A DNA stretch of 64,000 nucleotides from CAMLIZ01 sp036231905 (GCF_036231905.1 NZ_JAZARE010000004.1:124001-188000), one strand, 5' to 3'; shown: positions 11,693 through 21,806, numbered from the stretch's first letter. The notes: generated from the letters alone by a model not told the origin. Program-made: numbers and translations.

Positions 11693-11693
<1 letters not shown>
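10941..11693 (-). CDS. ugpQ: glycerophosphodiester phosphodiesterase
   Basis: Cytoplasmic enzyme of 250 residues that hydrolyses glycerophosphodiesters to glycerol-3-phosphate and an alcohol. It shows the GDPD TIM-barrel signatures HRGAGKLAPENTLAAF (residues 12-27) and ECDVKLSADGALFLLHD, and the C-terminal DGLITDEVARF. Its ATG overlaps the ugpC stop codon, so it is the last gene of the ugpBAECQ operon and processes what the transporter imports. Confidence 0.93.
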
Positions 11694-12757
<1,064 letters not shown>

Positions 12758-12780
12758 GGTTGTTGTCGTGTTCTCGGTTG

Positions 12781-13635
12781 TTATTTCTCGGCGTCCACCA
12801 GGCCCTTGACGAACCACTTCTGCATCAGCATCACCACCAGCACCGGCGGCAGCATGGCCAGCATCGCGGTGGCCATCACCACGTTCCACTCGGTGTAGGC
12901 CTCACCGCCAATCAGGCGCTTGATGCCCAGCACCACCGGGTACATGGTCTCGTTGGTGGTCACCAGCAGCGGCCAGAGGTACTGGTTCCAGCCATAGATG
13001 AACTGGATGACGAACAGCGCCGCGATCGGGGTGGTGGAGAGCGGCAGCAGCACATCCTTGAAAAAGCGCATCGGCCCAGCGCCGTCGATGCGCGCCGCCT
13101 CCACCAGCTCGTCCGGCACGCTGAGGAAGAACTGGCGGAACAGGAAGGTGGCCGTGGCCGAGGCGATCAGCGGCACGGTGAGGCCGGCATAGGTGTTGAG
13201 CATGCCGAGCTGCGACACCACCTCGTAGGTGGGCCCGATGCGCACCTCTACCGGCAGCATCAAGGTCACGAAGATCATCCAGAACACCAGGCCGCGCAGC
13301 GGAAAGCGGAAGTAGACGATCGCGAAGGCGGACAGCAGCGAGATCGCGATCTTGCCGATTGCGATGGTGAGGGCACTGACCAGGCTCACCCACATCATGG
13401 GCCCGGCCGCCGGAAGGTGGCTGCCCATGCTGGTTTCGCCACCGAACAACGCGATCCGGTACGTATCCGCCATGTGCGTGCCGGGCACCAGCGTCATCGG
13501 CCGGCTTTGCGCGATCTCCTCCGCGGTGTGGGTGGACGCCACGAAGGTGAGGTACACCGGGAATGCCACGATCAGCACACCCAGCAAGAGGACCAGGTGC
13601 GACAGAACACGCAGGCCGGGGCGGTTTTCGATCAT
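12781..13635 (-). CDS. ugpE: sn-glycerol-3-phosphate ABC permease UgpE
   Basis: Inner-membrane permease of 284 residues with six predicted helices. It carries the EAA loop that docks to UgpC (EAARIDGAGPMRFFKDVLLP, about 190-210) and ends ...MLMQKWFVKGLVDAEK, typical of UgpE. The first base of its ATG is the last base of the ugpA stop, so translation is coupled to ugpA. Confidence 0.93.
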   Translation of the reverse strand: MIENRPGLRVLSHLVLLLGVLIVAFPVYLTFVASTHTAEEIAQSRPMTLVPGTHMADTYRIALFGGETSMGSHLPAAGPMMWVSLVSALTIAIGKIAISLLSAFAIVYFRFPLRGLVFWMIFVTLMLPVEVRIGPTYEVVSQLGMLNTYAGLTVPLIASATATFLFRQFFLSVPDELVEAARIDGAGPMRFFKDVLLPLSTTPIAALFVIQFIYGWNQYLWPLLVTTNETMYPVVLGIKRLIGGEAYTEWNVVMATAMLAMLPPVLVVMLMQKWFVKGLVDAEK

Positions 13636-14519
13636 CAGTATTCGACTTTCTTCTCGACGAAGCGGAACTGCAGCACCGTGAGCGTGACGACGATGATCAT
13701 CAGCACGACGGACTGCGCCGCCGAGCCGCCCATGTCCAGGGCCTTGAAACCGTCGTAGTACAGCTTGTAGACCAGGATGGCGGTCTCCTTGCCGGGGCCA
13801 CCATGGGTCGCAGCGTCCACGATCGCAAAGGTGTCGAAAAAGGCGTAGACGATGTTGATCACCAGCAGAAAGAAGGTGGTGGGCGACAGCAACGGAAACA
13901 CCACGGTCCAGAAGCGGTACCAGGGCGAGGCGCCGTCGATCGCGGCTGCCTCGATGAGCGAGCGGGGGATCGCCTGCAGGCCTGCCAGGAAGAACAGGAA
14001 GTTGTAGGACACCTGCTTCCAGATGGCGGCCAGCACGATCAGCGCCATCGCATGGTTGGCATTGAGCAGGTGGTTCCACTCCAGGCCCAGCTGCTGCAGC
14101 CCGTAGGCCACCACACCCATCGGCGAGGCGAACAGAAACAGCCACAGCACACCGGCCACCGCTGGCGCGACCGCATAGGGCCAGATCAGCAGCGTGCGGT
14201 AGATCGCACTGCCGCGCACCACCCGGTCGGCCATCACCGCCAGCAGCAGCGCAAAGGCCAGGCCGCACACCGCCACCGCGATCGAGAAGAAGGCGGTGGT
14301 CTTGAACGAGTCCAGGTACCCGGGGTCGCCGAAGATGCGGCGGAAGTTCTCCAGCCCGACGAACTCGGTGGAGGTGCCAAAAGCGTCCTGCGTGAGCACG
14401 CTCTGGTACACCGCCCGCGCCGCGGGCCAGAAGAAGAACACCAGCACGACGGCCATCTGCGGCGCGATGAGCGCCCAGGGCAGCCAGGTGGAACGGAAGC
14501 GGACGCGCTTTTCCATCAC
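13635..14519 (-). CDS. ugpA: sn-glycerol-3-phosphate ABC permease UgpA
   Basis: Inner-membrane permease of 294 residues. It starts MMEKRVRFRSTWLPWALIAP, has the UgpA-type first periplasmic loop, and carries the EAA motif in EAAAIDGASPWYRFWTVVFP (about 195-215). It pairs with UgpE to form the channel. It lies about 100 bases after ugpB, across a GC-rich palindromic stretch. Confidence 0.93.
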   Translation of the reverse strand: MMEKRVRFRSTWLPWALIAPQMAVVLVFFFWPAARAVYQSVLTQDAFGTSTEFVGLENFRRIFGDPGYLDSFKTTAFFSIAVAVCGLAFALLLAVMADRVVRGSAIYRTLLIWPYAVAPAVAGVLWLFLFASPMGVVAYGLQQLGLEWNHLLNANHAMALIVLAAIWKQVSYNFLFFLAGLQAIPRSLIEAAAIDGASPWYRFWTVVFPLLSPTTFFLLVINIVYAFFDTFAIVDAATHGGPGKETAILVYKLYYDGFKALDMGGSAAQSVVLMIIVVTLTVLQFRFVEKKVEY

Positions 14520-14622
14520 GTCCGCCGGCGCGCGGGCCCGGCCCGGCGCCGAGCCGCCTCAAGGCGGGCCACGCCCCCTTGGGGGGGCGCGCAGCGGCGC
14601 AGCCGCCAGCTCGGGGGCCCCA
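14520..14622 (-). repeat. GC-rich intergenic palindromic element in the ugp operon
   Basis: The gap between ugpB and ugpA is packed with short inverted repeats, including GCCGCCT/AGGCGGGC-like arms and GCCCCC-TT-GGGGGGC. It resembles REP-like elements scattered in Burkholderiales genomes. In this position it could partly terminate or stabilise mRNA so that ugpB, the binding protein, is made in excess; that role is inferred. Confidence 0.5.
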
Positions 14623-15924
14623 TCAAAGCTTGGCGCTCTTCTGGAAGCGCTCCAGCTGTTCGTTGCCGCGCTGGATGGCCGTCTCCAGCCCCTCCTTCGC
14701 GGTCTTCTTGCCGGACCACACCTGCTCCATCTCTTCGTCGATGATGGTGCGGACCTGCACGAAGTTGCCCAGCCGCACGCCGCGCGACTTGTCGGTCGTC
14801 TTGCGGATCATCTGTGTCACAGCGACGTCGGTGCCCGGGTTCTCCTTGTAGAAGCCGGACTTCTCGGTGAGCTCGTACGAGGCCTTGGTGACCGGCAGGT
14901 AGCCGGTGCGCTGGTGGCTCTTGGCCGCCACTTCGGGCTTGGACAGGTACTCGAAGAACGCGGCCACGCCCTTGTATTCGGGCGCCTTCTTGCCCGACAT
15001 GACCCACAGGGAAGCGCCACCGATCACGGTGTTCTGCGGGGCGCCTTGCACATCCGGGTAATAGGGCAGGGCAGAGATGCCGTAGCCGAACTTGGCGTTG
15101 CGTTTCAGGTTGGCATACAGGCCCGACGAGCCGGTGAACATGGCGCACTCGCCCGACACGAAGGTGGCATCGGCAGTATTGCCACGGCCCTTGTAGACGA
15201 ACAGGCCCTGCTTGGACATGTTGGCCAGGTTCTCGACGTGGCGCACGTGCAGCGGCGAATCAAAGGCCAGGCGCGTGTCCAGGCCGCCGAAGCCGTTGTT
15301 CTTGGTGGCGAACAGGGTGTTGTGCCAGGCGGAGAAACTTTCCAGCTGTGTCCAGCTGATCCAGCTGGTGGTGAACGGGCACTTGTGGCCGGCGGCCTTG
15401 AGCTTGGCGGCGGCCAGCGCCACCTCGGGCCAGGTGGTGGGCGCCTTGTTCACGTCCAGGCCGGCGGCCTTGAACGCGTCCTTGTTGTAGTAGAAGACCG
15501 TGGTCGAGCTGTTGAACGGGAAGCTCAGCATCTGGCCGTTGGGCGCGGTGTAGTAGCCTGCCACCGCGGGCACGTAGGCCGCGGGGTCGAACTTGGCGCC
15601 GGCGTCCTTCATCACCTGGCCCACGGGCACGATCGCGCCCTTGCTGGCCATCATGGTGGCGGTGCCCACTTCGAACACCTGCAGGATGTGCGGCGCGTTG
15701 CCGGCGCGGAAGGCGGCGATCGCGGCGGTCATGGACTCGTCGTAGCTGCCCTTGAAGGTGGGCACGATCTTGTAGTCCTTCTGGCCGGCATTGAAATCCT
15801 TGGCCAGGTCGTTCACCCATTCGCCCAGGGCGCCGCCCATCGAATGCCACCACTGGATCTCGGTCTGTGCCTGGGCGGACGACGCCGCCAGCGCAAGCGC
15901 CAGGGCGAACAACTTCGTTTTCAT
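14623..15924 (-). CDS. ugpB: sn-glycerol-3-phosphate periplasmic binding protein
   Basis: Periplasmic solute receptor of 433 residues that captures glycerol-3-phosphate or glycerophosphodiesters. It has a Sec signal peptide (MKTKLFALALALAASSAQAQ, cleavage after about residue 20) followed by the mature start TEIQWWHSMGGALGEWVN and the UgpB pocket segment SGLYANLKRNAKFGYGISAL. A strong ribosome site (AAAGGAG) lies 5 bases before ATG 15924. It is the first gene of ugpBAECQ and is transcribed divergently from the oxidoreductase gene at 16138. Confidence 0.95.
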   Translation of the reverse strand: MKTKLFALALALAASSAQAQTEIQWWHSMGGALGEWVNDLAKDFNAGQKDYKIVPTFKGSYDESMTAAIAAFRAGNAPHILQVFEVGTATMMASKGAIVPVGQVMKDAGAKFDPAAYVPAVAGYYTAPNGQMLSFPFNSSTTVFYYNKDAFKAAGLDVNKAPTTWPEVALAAAKLKAAGHKCPFTTSWISWTQLESFSAWHNTLFATKNNGFGGLDTRLAFDSPLHVRHVENLANMSKQGLFVYKGRGNTADATFVSGECAMFTGSSGLYANLKRNAKFGYGISALPYYPDVQGAPQNTVIGGASLWVMSGKKAPEYKGVAAFFEYLSKPEVAAKSHQRTGYLPVTKASYELTEKSGFYKENPGTDVAVTQMIRKTTDKSRGVRLGNFVQVRTIIDEEMEQVWSGKKTAKEGLETAIQRGNEQLERFQKSAKL

Positions 15925-15991
15925 GAGGCTCCTTTGATGTCAAGCGAAGGCGGCCTCTTGGGCCGCCCGGCTCGACAGTTTGTGTGGACTG

Positions 15992-16015
15992 TGTGACAGG
16001 TCCATTTCTGTCACA
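15992..16015. promoter_or_regulatory. palindromic operator candidate between ugpB and the oxidoreductase gene
   Basis: TGTGACAG and CTGTCACA form perfect 8-base arms around an 8-base centre, in the 213-base gap between two divergent genes. This suggests a dimeric regulator site. It contains CTGTCAC as in Pho boxes, but the 11-base direct-repeat spacing of PhoB sites is absent. Confidence 0.45.
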
Positions 16016-16137
16016 GCTTGGCGCGAAAGGGCACCGGGGATTACCCCGCTGGGCAGGCCGCTCCACAAGCCCATTGCTGCACTGCGGTACCATTCGCGGT
16101 CAAGTGCTGAAAGCAGGTTCGAGCGAGCCTGGCGCCC

Positions 16138-19100
16138 ATGAACGCACCGCTTCCCGTGACCCCGATGGCCGCCGGCCAGATGGACACCGATGCCGCAGCT
16201 CCCCGGCTGCGCGAGATTCCGTACAACTACACCTCCTTCTCCGATCGCGAGATCGTGATCCGGTTGCTGGGCACGCGCGCGTGGGAGCTGCTGAACCGCC
16301 TGCGCGAGGAGCGCCAGACCGGGCGATCCGCCCGCATGCTGTACGAGGTGCTGGGCGACATCTGGGTGGTGGAGCGCAACCCTTACCTGCAGGACGACCT
16401 GCTGGACAACCCCAAGCGCCGCCGCCTGCTGGTGGAGGCCCTGCGCCACCGCCTGGGCGAGATCGCCAAGCGGCGCGATGCCGCGGCCGATGCGCAGCGC
16501 GATGCGCTGGTCGGCGAGCTGCTCGCTGCCGCCGAAACGGCCGTGCAGCGCTTCGCCGCGTCGTTCGTGCAGATCGAGGAGTTGCGCAAGCGCACCCGCC
16601 GCCTGCTGGGCAAGCACACCGCCAAGGACAACATCAAGTTCGACGGCCTGTCGCGGGTGTCGCACGTGACCGACGCCACCGACTGGCGGGTGGAGTACCC
16701 CTTCGTGGTGCTCACGCCCGACACCGAGGCCGAGATGGCCGCGCTGGTGAAAGGCTGCGTGGAACTGGGCCTGACGATCATTCCGCGCGGCGGCGGCACC
16801 GGCTACACCGGCGGCGCGGTGCCGCTCACCTGGAAGAGCGCGGTCATCAACACCGAGAAGCTCGAGCGCATGACCGAGGTGGAGTTCGTCGCCCTGCCTG
16901 GCGTGGACCAGCCCGTGCCCACGGTGTGGACCGAAGCCGGCGTGGTGACCCAGCGTGTGGCCGATGCGGCCGAGCGAGCCGGCCATGTGTTCGCGGTCGA
17001 CCCGACGTCGGCGGAAGCGTCGTGCATCGGCGGCAACATCGCGATGAACGCCGGCGGCAAGAAGGCGGTGCTCTGGGGCACGGCATTGGACAACCTGGCG
17101 TCCTGGCGCATGGTGACACCCGACGCCAAGTGGCTGGAGGTGGTGCGCCTGAACCACAACCTCGGCAAGATCCACGACGTGGAGGTGGCGAGCTTCGAGC
17201 TGCGCTACTTCGATGCGGCCGGCAAGACCCTGGAGCGCACCGAGCGCCTGGAGATTCCTGGCCGCGTGTTCCGCAAGGAGGGCCTGGGCAAGGACGTCAC
17301 CGACAAGTTCCTCGCCGGCCTGCCCGGCATCCAGAAGGAAGGCTGCGACGGCCTCATCACCAGCGCACGCTGGGTGGTGCACCGCATGCCGCAGCATGTG
17401 CGCACGGTGTGCCTGGAGTTCTTTGGCAACGCGAAGGATGCGGTGCCGTCGATCGTGGAGATCAAGGACTTCATGTTCGCCGAGGCGAAGGCCGGCGGCG
17501 CGATCCTGGCTGGCCTGGAGCACCTGGACGACCGCTACCTCAAGGCGGTGGGCTACGCCACCAAGAGCAAGCGGGCGGTGTTGCCCAAGATGGTGCTGGT
17601 GGGCGACATCGTCGGCGAGGATCCTGACGCCGTGGCGCGCGCCACCAGCGAGGTGGTGCGCATCGCCAACTCGCGCGCCGGCGAGGGCTTCGTGGCGGTG
17701 AGCGCCGACGCGCGCAAGAAGTTCTGGCTGGACCGCAAGCGCACGGCCGCCATCGCCAAGCACACCAACGCCTTCAAGATCAACGAAGACGTGGTGATCC
17801 CGCTGCCGCGCATGGGCGAGTACACCAACGGCATCGAGCGCATCAACATCGAGCTGAGCCTGCGCAACAAGCTTCAGCTGCTCGACGGGCTGGAAACCTT
17901 CTTCCAGCGCGGCAACCTGCCGCTGGGCAAGACGGACGACGCCAACGAAATCCCGAGCGCCGAGCTGCTGGAGGACCGGGTGCAGCAGGCGGTGCAGCTG
18001 CTGCGCGAGGTGCGCGCGCTGTGGCAGCAGTGGCTGCAGCAGCTGGACGTGCAGCAGCCGGAAGGGCGCTCGTTCTTCGAGCTGATCCAGGACGGCACGC
18101 TCCGCGCATCGTGGAAGACGCAGGTGCTCAAGGCGCTGCAGAGCATCTTTGCCGGCGGTGAGTTCCAGCCCATCCTCGAGGAGTGCCGCCGCATCCACAA
18201 GGAGGTGCTGCGCGGCCGCGTGTGGGTGGCGCTGCACATGCACGCCGGCGACGGCAATGTGCACACCAACATCCCGGTCAACTCCGACAACTACGAGATG
18301 CTGCAGACGGCCCACGAGGCAGTGGGCCGCATCATGGCGCTGGCACGCCGGCTCGATGGCGTGATCAGCGGCGAACACGGCATCGGCATCACCAAGCTGG
18401 AGTTCCTGCGCGACGACGAGATCGCGCAGTTTGCCGACTACAAGCAGCGCGTGGACCCGGAAGGCCGCTTCAACAAGGGCAAGCTGCTGCGCGACGTGTC
18501 CATGCTGGGCGACGATGTGCGTGCCGCCGACCTCGCGCATGCCTACACACCCAGCTTCGGGCTGATGGGGCATGAGTCGCTGATCATGCAGCAGAGCGAC
18601 ATCGGCGCCATCAGCGAGTCGATCAAGGACTGCCTGCGCTGCGGCAAGTGCAAGCCGGTGTGTGCCACCCATGTGCCGCGCGCCAACCTGCTGTACAGCC
18701 CGCGCAACAAGATCCTGGCCACGTCATTGCTCGTCGAAGCCTTCCTCTACGAGGAGCAGACCCGGCGCGGCGTGAGCATCAAGCACTGGGAAGAGTTCGA
18801 GGACGTGGCCGACCACTGCACGGTGTGCCACAAGTGCGCCTCGCCCTGCCCGGTGAAGATCGACTTCGGCGACGTGTCCATGAACATGCGCAACCTGCTG
18901 CGCAAGATGGGCCAGAAGAGCTTCCGCCCCGGCAATGCGGCCGCGATGCTGATGCTCAACGCCACCAACCCGCAGACCATCAAGTTCGCGCGCAGCGCGA
19001 TGGTGGACATCGGCTTCAAGGCCCAGCGCCTGGCCAACGACCTGTTCCGCGGCCTGGCCAAGGCGCAGACGGCGCGCCCGCCCGCGACCGTGGGCAGCAC

Positions 19101-20043
19101 GCCGGTGCGCGAGCAGGTCATCCACTTCATCAACAAGAAGTTGCCGGGTGGCCTGCCCACCAAGACCGCGCGTGCCCTGCTGGACATCGAGGACAAGAAC
19201 TACGTCCCCATCATCCGCGACCCGAAGCAGACGAGCGCAGACACCGAAGCGGTGTTCTATTTCCCCGGCTGCGGTTCCGAGCGCCTGTTCTCCCAGGTGG
19301 GCCTGGCCACGCAGGCCATGCTGTGGCATGCCGGCGTGCAGACGGTGCTGCCGCCGGGCTACCTGTGCTGTGGCTACCCGCAGCGCGGCTCCGGGCAGTT
19401 TGACAAGGCCGAAAAGATCATCACCGACAACCGGGTGTTGTTCCACCGCGTGGCCAACACGTTGAACTACCTGGACATCAAGACGGTGGTGGTGAGCTGC
19501 GGCACCTGCTACGACCAGCTGCAGGGTTATGAATTCGACAAGATCTTCCCGGGCTGCCGCATCATCGACATCCACGAGTACCTGCTCGAAAAGGGCATCG
19601 TGCTCGACGGCAAGGGCGCCTACCTGTACCACGACCCCTGCCACAGCCCGATGAAGCTGCAGGACCCGATGAAGACGGTGAAGGCGCTGGTGGGCGAGCA
19701 GGTGCTGAAGAACGAACGCTGCTGCGGCGAAAGCGGCACCCTGGGCGTGACACGTCCCGACATCTCCACCCAGATCCGCTTCCGCAAGGAGGAGGAGCTG
19801 CGCAAGGGCGAGGCCACGCTGCGTGCCTCCGGCGCGGTGGCGGAGAAGGCTGACGTGAAGATCCTCACCTCCTGCCCCAGCTGCCTGCAGGGCCTGAGCC
19901 GCTACGGCAAGGACCTGCAGAACGGCCTGCTGGAGGCCGACTACATCGTGGTCGAGATGGCGCGCCAGATCCTCGGCGAGGACTGGATGCCCGACTACGT
20001 GGCGCGCGCCAACGACGGCGGCATCGAGCGGGTGCTGGTATGA
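16138..20043 (+). CDS. large FAD / 4Fe-4S oxidoreductase with DUF3683 (2-hydroxyacid dehydrogenase type)
   Basis: A 1301-residue fusion of a GlcD/D-lactate-dehydrogenase-like flavoprotein with a GlcF-like iron-sulfur protein. In order: the DUF3683 N-terminal region (about 20-170), FAD-binding type 4 domain (PRGGGTGYTGGAVPLTWK near 220; SCIGGNIAMNAGGKKA near 300), the C-terminal flavin/substrate domain (LHMHAGDGNVHTNIP near 700; SGEHGIGITKLEF), two 4Fe-4S clusters (CLRCGKCKPVC; CTVCHKCASPCP), and two CCG domains (FPGCGSERLF...YLCCGYPQRG; CHSPMKLQDP...RCCGESGTLG). Oxidation of a D-2-hydroxyacid with electrons to the quinone pool is the family expectation; the substrate is unknown. It is likely cotranscribed with the HIT gene 70 bases on. 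Confidence 0.88.
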   Translation: MNAPLPVTPMAAGQMDTDAAAPRLREIPYNYTSFSDREIVIRLLGTRAWELLNRLREERQTGRSARMLYEVLGDIWVVERNPYLQDDLLDNPKRRRLLVEALRHRLGEIAKRRDAAADAQRDALVGELLAAAETAVQRFAASFVQIEELRKRTRRLLGKHTAKDNIKFDGLSRVSHVTDATDWRVEYPFVVLTPDTEAEMAALVKGCVELGLTIIPRGGGTGYTGGAVPLTWKSAVINTEKLERMTEVEFVALPGVDQPVPTVWTEAGVVTQRVADAAERAGHVFAVDPTSAEASCIGGNIAMNAGGKKAVLWGTALDNLASWRMVTPDAKWLEVVRLNHNLGKIHDVEVASFELRYFDAAGKTLERTERLEIPGRVFRKEGLGKDVTDKFLAGLPGIQKEGCDGLITSARWVVHRMPQHVRTVCLEFFGNAKDAVPSIVEIKDFMFAEAKAGGAILAGLEHLDDRYLKAVGYATKSKRAVLPKMVLVGDIVGEDPDAVARATSEVVRIANSRAGEGFVAVSADARKKFWLDRKRTAAIAKHTNAFKINEDVVIPLPRMGEYTNGIERINIELSLRNKLQLLDGLETFFQRGNLPLGKTDDANEIPSAELLEDRVQQAVQLLREVRALWQQWLQQLDVQQPEGRSFFELIQDGTLRASWKTQVLKALQSIFAGGEFQPILEECRRIHKEVLRGRVWVALHMHAGDGNVHTNIPVNSDNYEMLQTAHEAVGRIMALARRLDGVISGEHGIGITKLEFLRDDEIAQFADYKQRVDPEGRFNKGKLLRDVSMLGDDVRAADLAHAYTPSFGLMGHESLIMQQSDIGAISESIKDCLRCGKCKPVCATHVPRANLLYSPRNKILATSLLVEAFLYEEQTRRGVSIKHWEEFEDVADHCTVCHKCASPCPVKIDFGDVSMNMRNLLRKMGQKSFRPGNAAAMLMLNATNPQTIKFARSAMVDIGFKAQRLANDLFRGLAKAQTARPPATVGSTPVREQVIHFINKKLPGGLPTKTARALLDIEDKNYVPIIRDPKQTSADTEAVFYFPGCGSERLFSQVGLATQAMLWHAGVQTVLPPGYLCCGYPQRGSGQFDKAEKIITDNRVLFHRVANTLNYLDIKTVVVSCGTCYDQLQGYEFDKIFPGCRIIDIHEYLLEKGIVLDGKGAYLYHDPCHSPMKLQDPMKTVKALVGEQVLKNERCCGESGTLGVTRPDISTQIRFRKEEELRKGEATLRASGAVAEKADVKILTSCPSCLQGLSRYGKDLQNGLLEADYIVVEMARQILGEDWMPDYVARANDGGIERVLV

Positions 20044-20113
20044 ACCTCGCCCGGCCGTCTGCAGAGGTGAATTCCCGCCAGGCGGGAACGCGCGCGGCGC
20101 GAAGGGTGCACCA

Positions 20114-20545
20114 ATGAGCAAGGGTTGCCACCTCTGTGCGGAGCCGGGCGGCGAGCCGGTGTGGGCGGACGGCCTGCTTCGTGTGGTGCGGGTGGAGGAC
20201 ACGCCCGACTTCCCGGCGTTCTACCGTGTGATCTGGACCGAGCATGTGGCCGAGCTGTCCGACCTGGGTCCGGACGACCTGCGGCATTGCATGGACGCGG
20301 TGGTGTGCGTGGAGCGCACGATGCGCCAGCATCTGGCGCCCACCAAGATGAACGTGGCGACCCTGGGCAACATGGTGGCTCACCTGCACTGGCATGTGAT
20401 CGCCCGCTTCGACTGGGACACCCATTTCCCGTATCCCATCTGGGCCACGGCCCAGCGCGCCGCGGACACCGTGCTGATGCAGCGGCTGCGCGCCTCGCTG
20501 GCCGACCTGGACAGGGCGGTGGCGGCCGCGCTGGCCGACAAATGA
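20114..20545 (+). CDS. HIT-family nucleotide-binding hydrolase
   Basis: A 143-residue histidine-triad protein. The catalytic HxHxH motif is in MVAHLHWHVIARFDWDTHFP (about residues 91-110). Family members hydrolyse nucleoside phosphoramidates or dinucleotide polyphosphates; the exact substrate is unknown. The N-terminus has a CxxC-like CHLCAEPGG. Its stop overlaps the start of the DUF971 gene (ATGA), and this HIT-DUF971-ubiE order is common in Burkholderiales. Confidence 0.9.
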   Translation: MSKGCHLCAEPGGEPVWADGLLRVVRVEDTPDFPAFYRVIWTEHVAELSDLGPDDLRHCMDAVVCVERTMRQHLAPTKMNVATLGNMVAHLHWHVIARFDWDTHFPYPIWATAQRAADTVLMQRLRASLADLDRAVAAALADK

Positions 20546-20955
20546 CGGCAGCCATGGCGCAGCGGCATCCCACCGAGCTCGTCGTGCACCAGCAATCGCG
20601 GGTGCTGGAAATTGCCTTCGACGACGGTGCGCGCTTTCGCATCCCGTTCGAGCTGATGCGGGTGTATTCGCCATCGGCCGAAGTACAAGGCCACGGCCCG
20701 GGGCAGGAGGTGCTGCAGACGGGCAAGCGCGAGGTGAGCATCGTGGCCATCGAGCCGGTGGGGCACTACGCCGTCAAGCCGACCTTTTCGGATGGCCACG
20801 ATTCCGGTCTCTTCACCTGGGACTACCTCTACCGGCTGGGCAGCGAAGAGCAGGCCCTGTGGCAGCGCTACGAGCAGCGCCTGGCCGCCGCCGGCCGGGA
20901 CCGCGATGCGCCCATGCCGGAGGCCGGCCGGGGCGCCTGCGGCCACCATCACTGA
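20542..20955 (+). CDS. DUF971 (gamma-butyrobetaine hydroxylase N-terminal-like) protein
   Basis: A 137-residue stand-alone DUF971 domain (PTELVVHQQSRVLEIAFDDG ... LFTWDYLYRLG). This fold is also found at the N-terminus of gamma-butyrobetaine hydroxylase and in iron-sulfur assembly contexts, but the function of the stand-alone form is unclear. The C-terminus carries a Cys/His tail (RGACGHHH) that could bind metal. The start ATG overlaps the HIT stop; a second in-frame ATG lies at 20554. ubiE follows after 19 bases. Confidence 0.85.
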   Translation: MTAAMAQRHPTELVVHQQSRVLEIAFDDGARFRIPFELMRVYSPSAEVQGHGPGQEVLQTGKREVSIVAIEPVGHYAVKPTFSDGHDSGLFTWDYLYRLGSEEQALWQRYEQRLAAAGRDRDAPMPEAGRGACGHHH

Positions 20956-20974
20956 ACAACACAAGGGGGCGCAG

Positions 20975-21706
20975 ATGAGCCAGACCCACTTCGGTTTCCA
21001 GACCGTGGACGAACAGGAAAAAGCGCGCAAGGTGCGCGGGGTGTTCGACTCGGTGGCATCGCGTTACGACGTGATGAACGACCTGATGTCCATGGGCATG
21101 CACCGGGCCTGGAAGGCTTACACGGTGGCCGTGGCCAATTTGCAACCCGGCGACAAGGTGCTGGACATCGCCGGCGGCACCGGCGACCTGGCCCGTGCGT
21201 TTGCGCGCAAGGTCGGCGCCACCGGAACGGTGGTGCACACCGACATCAACGAGGCCATGCTGCGGCAGGGCCGCGACCGGCTGCTCGACGAGGGGCTGGT
21301 GCTGCCCACGTCGATCTGCGACGCCGAGGTGCTGCCGTTCCGCCACGACAGCTTCGACCTGGTCAGCGTGGCCTTCGGGTTGCGCAACATGACCCACAAG
21401 GAGCAGGCGCTGTCCGAGATGTGCCGGGTGCTGCGCCCCGGCGGGCGCCTGCTGGTGCTGGAATTTTCCAAGGTGGCTGCGCCGCTGGAGAAGGCCTACG
21501 ACTGGTATTCCTTCAACGTGCTGCCGCGGCTCGGCCAATGGGTGGCCGGCGACGCCGAAAGCTACCGCTACCTGGCCGAATCCATCCGCATGCATCCCGG
21601 GCAGCAGGAACTGAAGGCGCTGATGAAGGCGGCCGGCTACGGCCACGTGGACGTGCACAACCTCAGTGCCGGTGTGGTGGCCTTGCACGTCGGTATCAAA
21701 TGCTGA
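20975..21706 (+). CDS. ubiE: ubiquinone/menaquinone C-methyltransferase
   Basis: SAM-dependent methyltransferase of 243 residues acting in ubiquinone (and demethylmenaquinone) synthesis. It has the UbiE start FGFQTVDEQEKARKVRGVFD, the SAM loop VLDIAGGTGDLARAF (about 65-80), AFGLRNMTHKEQAL and the C-terminal NLSAGVVALHVGIKC. ATG 20975 is preceded by AGGGGGCGCAG. The usual partners ubiJ-ubiB are not adjacent but lie 37 kb away at 58801, across the EPS locus. Confidence 0.96.
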   Translation: MSQTHFGFQTVDEQEKARKVRGVFDSVASRYDVMNDLMSMGMHRAWKAYTVAVANLQPGDKVLDIAGGTGDLARAFARKVGATGTVVHTDINEAMLRQGRDRLLDEGLVLPTSICDAEVLPFRHDSFDLVSVAFGLRNMTHKEQALSEMCRVLRPGGRLLVLEFSKVAAPLEKAYDWYSFNVLPRLGQWVAGDAESYRYLAESIRMHPGQQELKALMKAAGYGHVDVHNLSAGVVALHVGIKC

Positions 21707-21806
21707 CACACCGGCGCACCGGCCTCGCCAGCTGAACGGCCGCCCCCGCAATCGAGGGTTCCTGGCGCAGGCACCGGTGGGCGGGGCGCCTGTGGGTCGA
21801 TGATGC

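Noticed and set aside
15992..16015. Pho box of the ugp operon
   Set aside because: Pho boxes are direct CTGTCAT repeats spaced by 11 bases; this is an inverted repeat with a different spacing.
15940..18672. Minus-strand open frame of about 900 codons opposite the FAD oxidoreductase
   Set aside because: No recognisable domain, shadow composition, and it lies fully opposite a well-supported gene.
20040..20117. A 25-codon frame between the oxidoreductase and HIT genes, overlapping both by ATGA-type junctions
   Set aside because: No ribosome site or recognisable sequence, and its length is within chance expectation. It could still be a coupling peptide, but nothing supports it.
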